Shown: positions 1 to 7,058 of the stretch, piece after piece | Layout of the letters: every line of letters starts with the position of its first letter | Position numbering within the stretch: the first letter of the stretch is position 1 | Source: an uncultured Clostridia bacterium | GTDB taxonomy: Bacteria > Bacillota > Clostridia > Oscillospirales > CAG-272 | Reading direction: 5' to 3' | Assembly: GCA_904501715.1 (NCBI GenBank) | Contig: CAJGCD010000002.1 | Location: 1-46,196 of the forward strand | DNA: 46,196 nucleotides | The notes under the pieces: generated by a model | What the model was told of the DNA's origin: nothing | Seen by the model: the letters and a program-made list of their open reading frames with translations, nothing else | Database searches by the model: none | Position numbers and translations under genes: made by a program

Positions 1-25
1 AAATAACTCCGCATAAATCTTATAT

Positions 26-62
26 AAAAAACCGCGCGAAAGCTTTTTCGTGCGGTTTTTTA
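26..62 (-). terminator. Intrinsic terminator of the XRE gene
   Basis: A GC-rich stem (ACCGCGCGAAA pairing imperfectly with TTTCGTGCGGT) is flanked by A-runs on one side and T-runs on the other. It lies just after the stop codon of the XRE gene on the minus strand and would also work for a plus-strand transcript entering the window. Confidence 0.75.
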
Positions 63-64
63 TA

Positions 65-268
65 TCAAACATCCTTAACGTACACCAATATATCCTCTAC
101 CCTGCAATCCAAATAGGTACACAAATCGTTCAAGGTCACAGTTGTTATAGGCTTATTATGCTTCAATCTATCAAGCAGACTTCTGCTGATATTAAAATCG
201 TTAATAAGCTTATAGGTGGTTATGCCTTTTTTCTTCAGGGTGTTATACAGCGGTTCATAGGAAATCAT
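65..268 (-). CDS. Small XRE/Cro-CI-type HTH transcriptional regulator
   Basis: A 67-residue protein that is essentially one Cro/CI-type helix-turn-helix: 'TTYKLINDFNISRSLLDRL' forms the HTH and 'TTVTLNDLCTYLDCRVEDIL' is the conserved C-terminal helix pair of small Clostridia XRE regulators. The ATG at 268 is preferred over an upstream in-frame codon because GGGAGG sits about 7 bases before it. It is divergent from the zinc-ribbon membrane protein at 392. The 123-bp gap carries promoters on both strands overlapping a GACAATTGTC palindrome, so it probably represses itself and its neighbour; this role is inferred. No ligand or dimerisation domain is present. Confidence 0.85.
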   Translation of the reverse strand: MISYEPLYNTLKKKGITTYKLINDFNISRSLLDRLKHNKPITTVTLNDLCTYLDCRVEDILVYVKDV

Positions 269-291
269 ATTTAGCCCTCCCTTTTCTATCT

Positions 292-338
292 TCGACAATT
301 TATATTATATTTATTATCTTTTTCTTGACAATTGTCGA
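292..338. promoter_or_regulatory. Probable XRE operators, CGACAATTGTC-type palindrome
   Basis: TTGACAATTGTCGA (325-338) is nearly palindromic, with a perfect GACAATTGTC core. A second half-site, TCGACAATT, lies at 292-300. The full site covers the -35 boxes of both divergent promoters, where a repressor would block both genes. Assignment to the adjacent XRE protein is inferred from position. Confidence 0.55.
304..331 (-). promoter_or_regulatory. Sigma-A promoter of the XRE gene
   Basis: On the minus strand, TTGTCA (326-331) and TATAAT (304-309) are separated by 16 bases. The -35 lies inside the GACAATTGTC palindrome, consistent with autoregulation. Confidence 0.55.
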
Positions 339-353
339 TATATAGAGTATAAT
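325..353 (+). promoter_or_regulatory. Sigma-A promoter of the zinc-ribbon membrane protein
   Basis: A consensus TTGACA (325-330) and TATAAT (348-353) are separated by 17 bases. The -35 is part of the palindromic operator, so a bound XRE dimer would exclude RNA polymerase. Confidence 0.8.
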
Positions 354-391
354 AGAAGTGCCCTGAGAAAAATCAGAAGGAGAAGCATCTC

Positions 392-769
392 ATGAAGAAA
401 AAAGAAGTATCCGAATTAATGAAAAAATTTTATCTCTTTGGCTGCGGAGGCTTTGCAGTCGGTGCAGTACTTGCTGTAATTATGATATTTATAAACTCTA
501 TGTTAATGCCCATATTTTTAATGTTCGGCATGGCACCTGTGCTTGTTACATTTTTTACATTTTATACCAAGGCTAAAAAAATGGAAGCAAATGCTTGTAT
601 AAAATGCCCTTCGCCAAAGCAAACCGTTATAAGTGAGGATATACGCCTCCCCGATGAAACTATCGATGGTGTGCTTTGCGAGGTTCATCAGGTAACGCAC
701 ACCTGTCAGGATTGCGGTACTGAATACATCTGTACCGAATATAAGCGACTTAAGAAATCCAACAACTAA
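392..769 (+). CDS. Small zinc-ribbon membrane protein, unknown function
   Basis: A 125-residue protein with two hydrophobic segments (about residues 13-35 and 38-58) followed by a hydrophilic C-terminal half. Two CxxC pairs (C69/C72 and C105/C108) could form a zinc ribbon; C96 and C114 are additional cysteines. An AAGGAG ribosome binding site lies 8 bases before the ATG. It is divergently transcribed from the XRE regulator, and the shared operator suggests the pair forms one regulatory module. No named family was recognised. The architecture loosely mirrors the zinc-ribbon/transmembrane protein at 45229-45789, which is also divergent from an XRE gene. Confidence 0.75.
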   Translation: MKKKEVSELMKKFYLFGCGGFAVGAVLAVIMIFINSMLMPIFLMFGMAPVLVTFFTFYTKAKKMEANACIKCPSPKQTVISEDIRLPDETIDGVLCEVHQVTHTCQDCGTEYICTEYKRLKKSNN

Positions 770-1158
770 AACATATCTCAGGGCAAAAATAATAATCCAC
801 CCGCATATGCGGGTGGTATTCCATTTTGGGCATGGCCCTAATAAATTGTTACTTGCCACCCGTAAACGGGTTTACGTTAAATTCTATTATACATTGTAGG
901 GACAGGCGTCCCCGACTGTCCGCTTTAGCATAAATTCAATTTTTGCTCACACGGAAGCACCAAGGCACTCCCCTACCTATCTTAAAATGATGTTCAGCCA
1001 CTTTCCGTGAGTTTCGGCTTTACTTATCGTTTTTTCGGACAGTCGAGGACGCCTGTCCCTACAAACACTTTTCTTTGTTTTATTCTTAACCCTTTATTCT
1101 TTTTATTCTCATCGGTTAACATGTTTTGAACCCCGCCATCGCGTGGTTTTCGTTATAC
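770..1158. other. Non-coding interval with hairpins and a MITE-like element
   Basis: No credible gene is seen. A hairpin CCACCCGC-atat-GCGGGTGG (near 797-816) may end the preceding transcript, although no clear T-run follows. A second short palindrome, ACCCGTAAACGGGT, lies near 858-871. Most of the rest is the inverted-repeat element at 895-1063. Confidence 0.6.
895..1063. mobile_element. MITE-like element with 28-bp terminal inverted repeats
   Basis: The left end (895-922, beginning TGTAGGGACAGGCGTCC) and the right end (1036-1063) are reverse complements at 27 of 28 positions. They enclose about 113 bp without an open reading frame. This is the structure of a non-autonomous miniature element. 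No clear target-site duplication is visible. A shorter element with related ends (GTAGGGG...CCCCTAC) occurs at 24155-24228. Confidence 0.7.
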
Positions 1159-1194
1159 AAAAACCCGCATCGGAAATTTTCCGATGCGGGTTTG
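1159..1194 (-). terminator. Intrinsic terminator of ldhA
   Basis: A perfect stem, AACCCGCATCGGAAA with its complement, directly follows the ldhA stop codon on the minus strand and is followed by a T-run in that direction. Confidence 0.85.
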
Positions 1195-1195
1195 T

Positions 1196-2191
1196 TTAAT
1201 CTATCAATATCTCATTGTCACATTTTCCGTTTTTGACTATATCCACGATGTTTTTGACCGTGGTCTCGGCAATATTCTCAAGCGCCTCCTCGGTAAGGAA
1301 AGCCTGATGGGAGCTTACTATGACGTTTGGCATAGATATGAGCCTTGCCAAGGTGTCATCCTCAAGTATATGCCCCGAAAAGTCCTCGAAGAAGAACTCG
1401 CTCTCCTCCTCGTAAACGTCAAGGCAGGCGGCTCCCACCTTTCTCGATTTTATCCCCGTCAAAAGCGCCTCGGCATCCACCAGCGCGCCTCGCGAGGTGT
1501 TAAGAATGACCACCCCTCGCTTGCATTTTTCAAGGGATGCTCCGTCGATTATGTGGTAAGTCTCCTCGGTAAGCGGGCAGTGGAGAGATATGATATCACT
1601 CTTTCTGAAAAGCTCGTCAAGCTCCACGTATCTTACAGTGTCGCCGTTGTCCAGCCCCTCTGCTCTGTACTTATCGTAAGCCAGAACCCTCATGCCAAAG
1701 CCGCGGCAGATATCTATAAACACTCTGCCTATACGTCCCGTACCTATAACTCCCACGGTTTTTCCGTGAAGGTCAAAGCCTGTCATTCCCGAAAGGCTGA
1801 AATTGAAATCTCGGGTACGGATATAAGCCTTGTGGATACGGCGAATTGAGGTGAGAAGCATCGCCATGGTATGCTCCGCCACGGCGTATGGCGAATACGC
1901 GGGAACTCTCAAAAGCCGCACCCTGCCCTTAGCATGCTTTAAGTCAACGTTATTAAAGCCCGCGCACCTGAGAGCAACTATGCTTATGCCCATCTCATTC
2001 AATCGGTCTATCACGGCGGCGTTCACAGTGTCATTGACAAATACGCACACCCCGTCAAAGCCGCCCGCCAGGTCAACGGTATCCTCGTTGAGCTTAGTCT
2101 CAAAATATTTGAATTCCACCCCGCTCACGCCACCGAATTTTTCAAAGGATGGCTTGTCGTAGGGCTTTGTATCAAAAAAAGCTATCTTCAT
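1196..2191 (-). CDS. ldhA: Fermentative D-lactate dehydrogenase
   Basis: A 331-residue NAD-dependent D-2-hydroxyacid dehydrogenase that reduces pyruvate to D-lactate in the cytoplasm, regenerating NAD+ in fermentation. The substrate-binding motif 'LRCAGFNNVDL' (residues 74-84), the Rossmann GTGRIG (150-155), the catalytic arginine in 'NTSRGALVD' (R234), the glutamate in 'DVYEEE' (261-263) and the histidine in 'SSHQAFLT' (H295) are all present. The motifs and length match the E. coli LdhA branch rather than phosphoglycerate or hydroxyisocaproate dehydrogenases. The ATG at 2191 is preferred because GGAGG precedes it by about 6 bases; the longer reading frame upstream lacks such a site. It is a single gene with its own terminator. 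Confidence 0.93.
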   Translation of the reverse strand: MKIAFFDTKPYDKPSFEKFGGVSGVEFKYFETKLNEDTVDLAGGFDGVCVFVNDTVNAAVIDRLNEMGISIVALRCAGFNNVDLKHAKGRVRLLRVPAYSPYAVAEHTMAMLLTSIRRIHKAYIRTRDFNFSLSGMTGFDLHGKTVGVIGTGRIGRVFIDICRGFGMRVLAYDKYRAEGLDNGDTVRYVELDELFRKSDIISLHCPLTEETYHIIDGASLEKCKRGVVILNTSRGALVDAEALLTGIKSRKVGAACLDVYEEESEFFFEDFSGHILEDDTLARLISMPNVIVSSHQAFLTEEALENIAETTVKNIVDIVKNGKCDNEILID

Positions 2192-2270
2192 TCTTCCTCC
2201 AATAATATATTTCCTTAATGATAATCTTTCCAATTTTTCGTGTTTTTTTCGTCACGGTCAAATATTTATA

Positions 2271-2303
2271 AAGAAAAAGCTGTCAACTCAGAACAGCTTT
2301 TCT
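2271..2303 (-). terminator. Intrinsic terminator of the EamA permease gene
   Basis: The stem AAAAGCTGT/ACAGCTTTT (2275-2283 and 2293-2301) has a 9-base loop and T-rich flanks in both directions. It lies immediately after the permease stop codon on the minus strand. Confidence 0.75.
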
Positions 2304-2307
2304 TTTT

Positions 2308-3243
2308 TTACAGACTTACCAATACTATAGCGACAACTACCACCACAAGTCCTACTATCTTTTTGACAGTGACCCTATCCTTAAATACTATAACGTCCAA
2401 AAGGAACGTACCCACTACGGTAAGTCCTCTGGAAAGCGGATAGTAAATGGCTGACGGAAGCTGAGCCGCGTATGAGGTAAACAGCTCTGCTACGTAAAGA
2501 GAAACCGCCGCTATCAGTATATATGCCCATACCTTCTTGTAGGGATACTCGACCTTGGCAGCGCTGCCATCCGACACGGACGCCGAGACGCGCTTGCTTT
2601 CTGTTTTACGGTAAACGGCGAAAAGCATCAAAAACACCGCAAGCACCGTTACGAAATTTATAAAGGTAAAATATTCGATAGTACCAAGTCCCCTCTGGGA
2701 AATATGGTAAGTATAATACTTCTTAAATATGGAAGCCACGGTGATGCTGAGAGCGCACACCGATATTATTACTACCTTCAAGGCAAGGCTTCCCTTATGC
2801 TTTGCTTCCTTTTCCTTGCTCATAAAAAGGAATACGGAAATGAATATCAGCGCACAGCCTATCCATTGCAGAGGCGAAACGCTGTCTCCGTCGTAAAGGA
2901 ACGGAGCGAGTATCAGCGGGATCACAAGAGAGCCTATCATACTAACGCTCTCTATGAGCGTAAGAGGTACAAGCCTTGAGGAAAGTATCCATGTGAAAAG
3001 ATTGAACGCCGTACCTACTGCCGAGATTATTATGATGATATGTCCGAAAAGCGTGGTAGTGCTTCCGTCGGTCACGAGCCAGATAATAAGACTGACCAAA
3101 AGACATATAAGCGAGCGCATCAGGTTTATACAAACGCTGTTAAACGCGCCGGGCGCGAGCCCTCCGCACCTTTTCATAGCAAATTGCTTTCCGCAGATCC
3201 CTAACTGAGCCAGAAGCAAAGCTCCATAAAACAGTATATCCAT
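2308..3243 (-). CDS. EamA/DMT-superfamily permease
   Basis: A 311-residue integral membrane protein with about ten hydrophobic helices in two halves separated by a charged loop ('VYRKTESKRVSASVSDGS', about residues 210-230), as in drug/metabolite transporter family members. The second half includes the family-like stretch 'LPSAIYYPLSRGLTVVGTFLLD'. The substrate cannot be read from the sequence; relatives export amino acids, metabolites or drugs. The ribosome binding site is weak (AAGAAGG about 12 bases before the ATG). It lies 32 bp downstream of the glycerophosphodiesterase gene on the same strand and may be co-transcribed with it. Confidence 0.8.
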   Translation of the reverse strand: MDILFYGALLLAQLGICGKQFAMKRCGGLAPGAFNSVCINLMRSLICLLVSLIIWLVTDGSTTTLFGHIIIIISAVGTAFNLFTWILSSRLVPLTLIESVSMIGSLVIPLILAPFLYDGDSVSPLQWIGCALIFISVFLFMSKEKEAKHKGSLALKVVIISVCALSITVASIFKKYYTYHISQRGLGTIEYFTFINFVTVLAVFLMLFAVYRKTESKRVSASVSDGSAAKVEYPYKKVWAYILIAAVSLYVAELFTSYAAQLPSAIYYPLSRGLTVVGTFLLDVIVFKDRVTVKKIVGLVVVVVAIVLVSL

Positions 3244-3275
3244 AAAAAGTACGAAACCTTCTTAAACAGCCCTTA

Positions 3276-4091
3276 TTATTCGTGATATCCTCTCTCGCGA
3301 AGCAGCTGAAGAACTACGTCGGGATTATTACAGGTAATAAGCGTTGCCTTGTTTGCGATAGCCATATCCACGCCCTCGGCATCCTTAACGCAAGCGCCTG
3401 CCCAAGGCTGAGGTCCGCACTTTGCCATAGCTGCAAACTCCTCGGGAGTCGCCATATTAAGTTTGCAGGCAAAGGAGCCCTTGAACATACAGGTGCAATA
3501 TCCGTAGGAATAGGGGTCAAGAGTCTGCTCTCCGCCCATTACGTGGCTGGGATAGTAAACGTGCTGGCGGTACTTTTTACCGTGCTTCTTGTATATGTAT
3601 TCGTTAAGAGGATTAGAGAAAGAATTAAGAACTACTCTGTCGGCATATCCGTACTCGTCCACCATAGCCAGAACTCTGTCGCATACGTCATAGGCTATGA
3701 CCTCGTTGCCGGGGGTGTTGGGGTACTCCTTAAGCTCTATGTCAAGAGTGAGAGTGGGATGGTCCTTAACAAGGTCCATAAACTCCTTGAAGGTGGGTAT
3801 CTTCGTTCCCTTGAATTCCTCTCCCTTATATGAGCCCGCGTCAAGCTCAAGAAGCTGTGCAAGAGTCTTTTCATTCACCTTGCCCGTTCCGTCCGTAGTG
3901 CGGTCAACGGTAGCGTCGTGTATGATGACCAGCTCGTTGTCTGCTGTCACTCTCACGTCTATCTCCACCTGATCAACGCCAAGCTCTATTGCCTTTTCAA
4001 AGGCGATCATAGTATTCTCGGGATATTTTGCACACCATCCTCTGTGTGCCGCAACGTAGATATTCTTTTCACTTTGCTTCCAGTAATTCAT
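3276..4091 (-). CDS. Glycerophosphodiester phosphodiesterase
   Basis: A 271-residue GDPD-family TIM-barrel enzyme expected to hydrolyse glycerophosphodiesters to glycerol-3-phosphate and an alcohol. Conserved catalytic and metal residues are visible: HRG (16-18), the E-x-D pair in 'VEIDVRVT' (E43, D45) and HD in 'LVIIHDATVDRTTDGTG' (58-59). There is no signal peptide, so it probably acts in the cytoplasm like UgpQ. The ATG at 4091 is chosen because GAGGAG lies 6-7 bases upstream; the longer frame starts inside the promoter region. It is one of three GDPD domains in this window. Confidence 0.92.
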   Translation of the reverse strand: MNYWKQSEKNIYVAAHRGWCAKYPENTMIAFEKAIELGVDQVEIDVRVTADNELVIIHDATVDRTTDGTGKVNEKTLAQLLELDAGSYKGEEFKGTKIPTFKEFMDLVKDHPTLTLDIELKEYPNTPGNEVIAYDVCDRVLAMVDEYGYADRVVLNSFSNPLNEYIYKKHGKKYRQHVYYPSHVMGGEQTLDPYSYGYCTCMFKGSFACKLNMATPEEFAAMAKCGPQPWAGACVKDAEGVDMAIANKATLITCNNPDVVLQLLRERGYHE

Positions 4092-4163
4092 AATATTCTC
4101 CTCGCTCAAATATTTTTTGCGCTTTGTGGCGCTTGTCACATAAAGCGTTTATTGTTTTCGTTA

Positions 4164-4192
4164 AGTTTATCACAAATGCCCATCACTGTCAA
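4164..4192 (-). promoter_or_regulatory. Promoter of the glycerophosphodiesterase gene
   Basis: On the minus strand TTGACA (4187-4192) and TAAACT (4164-4169) are spaced by 17 bases, about 75 bases before the start codon. Confidence 0.6.
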
Positions 4193-4207
4193 GCGATTGC
4201 GAAAAAA

Positions 4208-4960
4208 TTATCCCAGCATAACGTCGGTAATGAGCATTACGCAAAATCCCACCAGCAGCGCGTAGGTAGCGCCTCGCTGATGCCCGTGCGCATGTGTTTC
4301 GGGTATCATTTCGTCGCTTATGACGTAAAGCATAGTTCCGCCCGCGAAGGCAAGAGCAAAGGGCAGAATAAAGGATGCCACAGTGACGGCAAAATAACCT
4401 ATAAGCGTGCCTACCACCTCAATAAGTCCTGTAAGCATGGCAATAAAGAAGGTCCTCGACGGCTTCACTCCCGCCGCAAGCATGGGCGAGATTATCACCA
4501 TACCCTCGGGTATATTCTGCAAGGCTATACCGCCCGCTATGACCAAGGCTCCCGCGGTATCACCCGAGCCAAAGCCCACTCCCGCGGCTATACCCTCGGG
4601 AAGATTATGTATTGCTATGGCGCTGACAAAGAGCAGCACCTTGCTAAGATTTGCGTTGGAGTGGCTCTCCGACTCCTGACCCGCCAGCCTATGAAGATGC
4701 GGTACAAGCTTGTCTATAAGATTAAGGCACAGCGCTCCCGCGAATATTCCTGCCACCGTCATAAAAATACCGTAGCTTCTTCCGTTCTCCAAGGAGGGCA
4801 CAATAAGCCCAAGCACAGCCGCCGCCAGCATAACCCCCGCCGCAAAGGATAGAACTATGTCAGAAAAGCTATGGGATATTTTTTTGAAAGCAAAGCCGAT
4901 TACGGCACCTATAACGGTAGCTCCGCCTACTCCCAAGGCGGTCAGCAGCACAAGCTCCAT
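4208..4960 (-). CDS. ZIP-family divalent metal permease
   Basis: A 250-residue membrane protein of the ZIP (ZupT-like) family, which brings Zn2+, Fe2+ or Mn2+ into the cytoplasm. The two diagnostic transmembrane metal-site motifs are seen: 'HNLPEGIAAG' and 'LQNIPEGMVI', with the usual eight or so hydrophobic helices. The ATG has an AAAGGA site 8 bases upstream. A hairpin separates it from pfp upstream, so it may be transcribed partly by readthrough. Metal specificity cannot be decided from the motifs. Confidence 0.88.
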   Translation of the reverse strand: MELVLLTALGVGGATVIGAVIGFAFKKISHSFSDIVLSFAAGVMLAAAVLGLIVPSLENGRSYGIFMTVAGIFAGALCLNLIDKLVPHLHRLAGQESESHSNANLSKVLLFVSAIAIHNLPEGIAAGVGFGSGDTAGALVIAGGIALQNIPEGMVIISPMLAAGVKPSRTFFIAMLTGLIEVVGTLIGYFAVTVASFILPFALAFAGGTMLYVISDEMIPETHAHGHQRGATYALLVGFCVMLITDVMLG

Positions 4961-4978
4961 TATCTATCCTTTCCGAAA

Positions 4979-5013
4979 ACCGCCTTCTCTGCCGTTTTTG
5001 CAGAGAGGGCGGT
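4979..5013 (-). terminator. Hairpin terminator after pfp
   Basis: A 14-bp stem, ACCGCCTTCTCTGC, pairs with its near-complement across a CGTTTTT loop. It lies between pfp and the ZIP gene. The T-run after the stem in the pfp direction is short, so termination may be partial. Confidence 0.6.
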
Positions 5014-5038
5014 CGTTCTTTGTTTGTAATTTACCCCA

Positions 5039-6283
5039 TCAAAGAATGAGATATTGAGGAATTCCCTTATAATACGTGGGGGTAGCCTCACCCTCAATAA
5101 GAGGAAGTATATATCGGCAGCACTCCTCGGTAACAAAATCTCCCTTGTCGTTTATAAACTCGTCGGGCACAAATTTGACCTTGTTGGCTATATCCGCCAC
5201 TCTTCTGTGTCCTATGGCTGCGCAGTAGGGCGCGTCGGAAACCCGCTCGAATACCATCATATCTCCGCTGACTCCCTGCTCGGTAGCCGCGCGGACAGCT
5301 TCCTTTCCTATTGCTACGGATTCATTGATATCGGTCTTTGAAAAGAGATGTCCCGCACAGCGCTGAGGCAGATTAAGCTCCACCGCTCTTACCTTACATC
5401 CAAATCTCAGCTTGACCGCCATTTCAAGGGCTTTCGCCGTTCCCGACAGATATTTGTGTCCAAACACGTCGGCACTGCCGCTCTGAGTGCTCTCTCCCAC
5501 GTAACGTCCGTCGGCAAAGCGGATACCCTCTGACACCGCTATCACAAGATTGGGATGCTTCCTGAAGGCATTCTCCACCGAGTCGTAAAAGGCGTTCATA
5601 TCAAAGACCCTCTCGGGCAGATACACAAGGTCGGGGGCCTGTCCGTTTATGACCGAGCCTACGGCAGATGCGGCTGTCAGCCAGCCCGCGTCTCTTCCCA
5701 TTATCTCAACAATGGTCACCGCCTTAGTGGTATATACGGCACAGTCGCGGATTATCTCCTGCATAGTGGTGGCTACGTATTTTGCAGCCGAGCCGTACCC
5801 GGGGGTATGGTCTGTCTCTATAAGGTCATTATCTATCGTCTTGGGTATTCCCACCACGCGGATATCGTAGCCTATCTTCTCTCCGAATGCCGATATCTTT
5901 GCCACGGTGTCCATAGAATCGTTACCGCCTATATAGAAGAAATACCTTATATCATTTTCGGCAAATATGCGAAATATCTTCTCAAATACCACAATATCGG
6001 TATCCGATGCCGAATTGGGGTCGGGCAGCTTCATACGGCAGGAGCCCAGCGCCGCCGCGGGAGTGCGTTCAAGCATCCTCAGCTTTTCCGAATCGTTAAG
6101 TGTCTCGTTGAGATTTATTATCCTTCTCTCCATCAAGCCCTCAACACCGTTTCTCATTCCGTATATAGTACGTATATATTTACTGGCGATAGCACCCTTG
6201 ACCACGCCCGTAAGCGTAGCGTTTATAGCGGTGGTCGGTCCTCCCGACTGTCCTACTATGGCATTTCCGAAAAGCTCTTTCAT
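5039..6283 (-). CDS. pfp: Pyrophosphate-dependent 6-phosphofructokinase
   Basis: A 414-residue phosphofructokinase of the PPi-using group, which interconverts fructose-6-phosphate and fructose-1,6-bisphosphate reversibly. Key motifs are 'GQSGGPTTAINATL' (nucleotide/PPi loop), 'YIGGNDSMDT' where ATP enzymes have GGDGS, 'PKTIDNDL' for sugar phosphate binding and 'MGRDAGWL'. The aspartate of GGxDS is the residue known to exclude ATP, so PPi use is well supported; the first variable position is N here rather than the more common D. A CGGAGG site precedes the ATG. It points to an energy-sparing anaerobic glycolysis. Confidence 0.9.
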   Translation of the reverse strand: MKELFGNAIVGQSGGPTTAINATLTGVVKGAIASKYIRTIYGMRNGVEGLMERRIINLNETLNDSEKLRMLERTPAAALGSCRMKLPDPNSASDTDIVVFEKIFRIFAENDIRYFFYIGGNDSMDTVAKISAFGEKIGYDIRVVGIPKTIDNDLIETDHTPGYGSAAKYVATTMQEIIRDCAVYTTKAVTIVEIMGRDAGWLTAASAVGSVINGQAPDLVYLPERVFDMNAFYDSVENAFRKHPNLVIAVSEGIRFADGRYVGESTQSGSADVFGHKYLSGTAKALEMAVKLRFGCKVRAVELNLPQRCAGHLFSKTDINESVAIGKEAVRAATEQGVSGDMMVFERVSDAPYCAAIGHRRVADIANKVKFVPDEFINDKGDFVTEECCRYILPLIEGEATPTYYKGIPQYLIL

Positions 6284-6380
6284 TTTTTCCTCCGAGAATA
6301 TTTTTCTTTCATCTTATCTTTTTTGCATCTACCGCATAATATTTAGCGAGCACAATTGAAAATTCAAAAGGAGAAATCTT

Positions 6381-7058
6381 ATGTTTACAAGTATCCTGTC
6401 CCTTTTTTCAAGCTTTATCAATCTTATCCTTGGCATCAACACGCCCGGCAACTATCCCCCTCCCCTTCCCGCGGAAGAGGAGCACAGGCTTTTCCTCAAA
6501 GCCGAGGACGGTGAGAGCGCGGCGCGTGAGAAGCTGATACTTCACAACCTGCGGCTGGTGTCCCATATCGTGAGAAAATACTATTCCTCCGCCAAGAACC
6601 AAGAGGACCTGGTATCCATAGGAACCATAGGTCTTATAAAGGCGGTAGACAGCTTTCACGTAAGCACGGGTGCCCGTTTTGCCACCTACGCGGCAAAATG
6701 TATACAAAACGAGATACTTATGCACTTCCGTTCTCAGAAAAAGCTTGCCGCCGAGGTGTCGCTCAGCGACACCATAGACGTAGACCGTGACGGGAATCCC
6801 CTTACTTATATGGACGTAGTCTGCACCGAGGAATCACTGGATTCCGAGGTAGCCAAAAAGCTCTACTCCGACAAGGCTATGCGCCTCATTTCCACCGTGC
6901 TCGATGCGCGAAGCAAGAAAATAATCGCTATGCGCTACGGACTTGGGGGCAGAAAGCCTCTGACTCAGCGTCAGGTAGCCGAGCGCCTTGGCATCTCCCG
7001 CTCTTACGTAAGCCGCATCGAGAAAAGTGCTCTGTCGAAGCTGAAAAATTATTTTTAA
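6381..7058 (+). CDS. sigK: Sporulation sigma factor sigma-K
   Basis: A 225-residue sigma-70 family protein close to SigK, the late mother-cell sigma factor. Region 2 is seen in 'DLVSIGTIGLIKAV' and 'CIQNEILMHFR', and region 4 in 'TQRQVAERLGISRSYVSRIE'. The first ~20 residues ('MFTSILSLFSSFINLIL') are hydrophobic and resemble the pro-sequence removed by the SpoIVFB protease in Bacillus pro-sigma-K. The gene is uninterrupted, with no skin-type insertion. An AAAGGAG site precedes the ATG. Its 3' end overlaps the convergent DUF711 gene by a few bases. This implies the organism belongs to a spore-forming lineage. Confidence 0.92.
   Translation: MFTSILSLFSSFINLILGINTPGNYPPPLPAEEEHRLFLKAEDGESAAREKLILHNLRLVSHIVRKYYSSAKNQEDLVSIGTIGLIKAVDSFHVSTGARFATYAAKCIQNEILMHFRSQKKLAAEVSLSDTIDVDRDGNPLTYMDVVCTEESLDSEVAKKLYSDKAMRLISTVLDARSKKIIAMRYGLGGRKPLTQRQVAERLGISRSYVSRIEKSALSKLKNYF

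Noticed and set aside
4124..4852. A 242-codon plus-strand reading frame
   Set aside because: It is antisense to the ZIP permease, has highly basic low-complexity composition and no ribosome binding site. It is a shadow of the real gene.
6381..7058. Skin-element-type interruption of sigK
   Set aside because: The reading frame is continuous from the pro-sequence through region 4, so no insertion exists in this copy.
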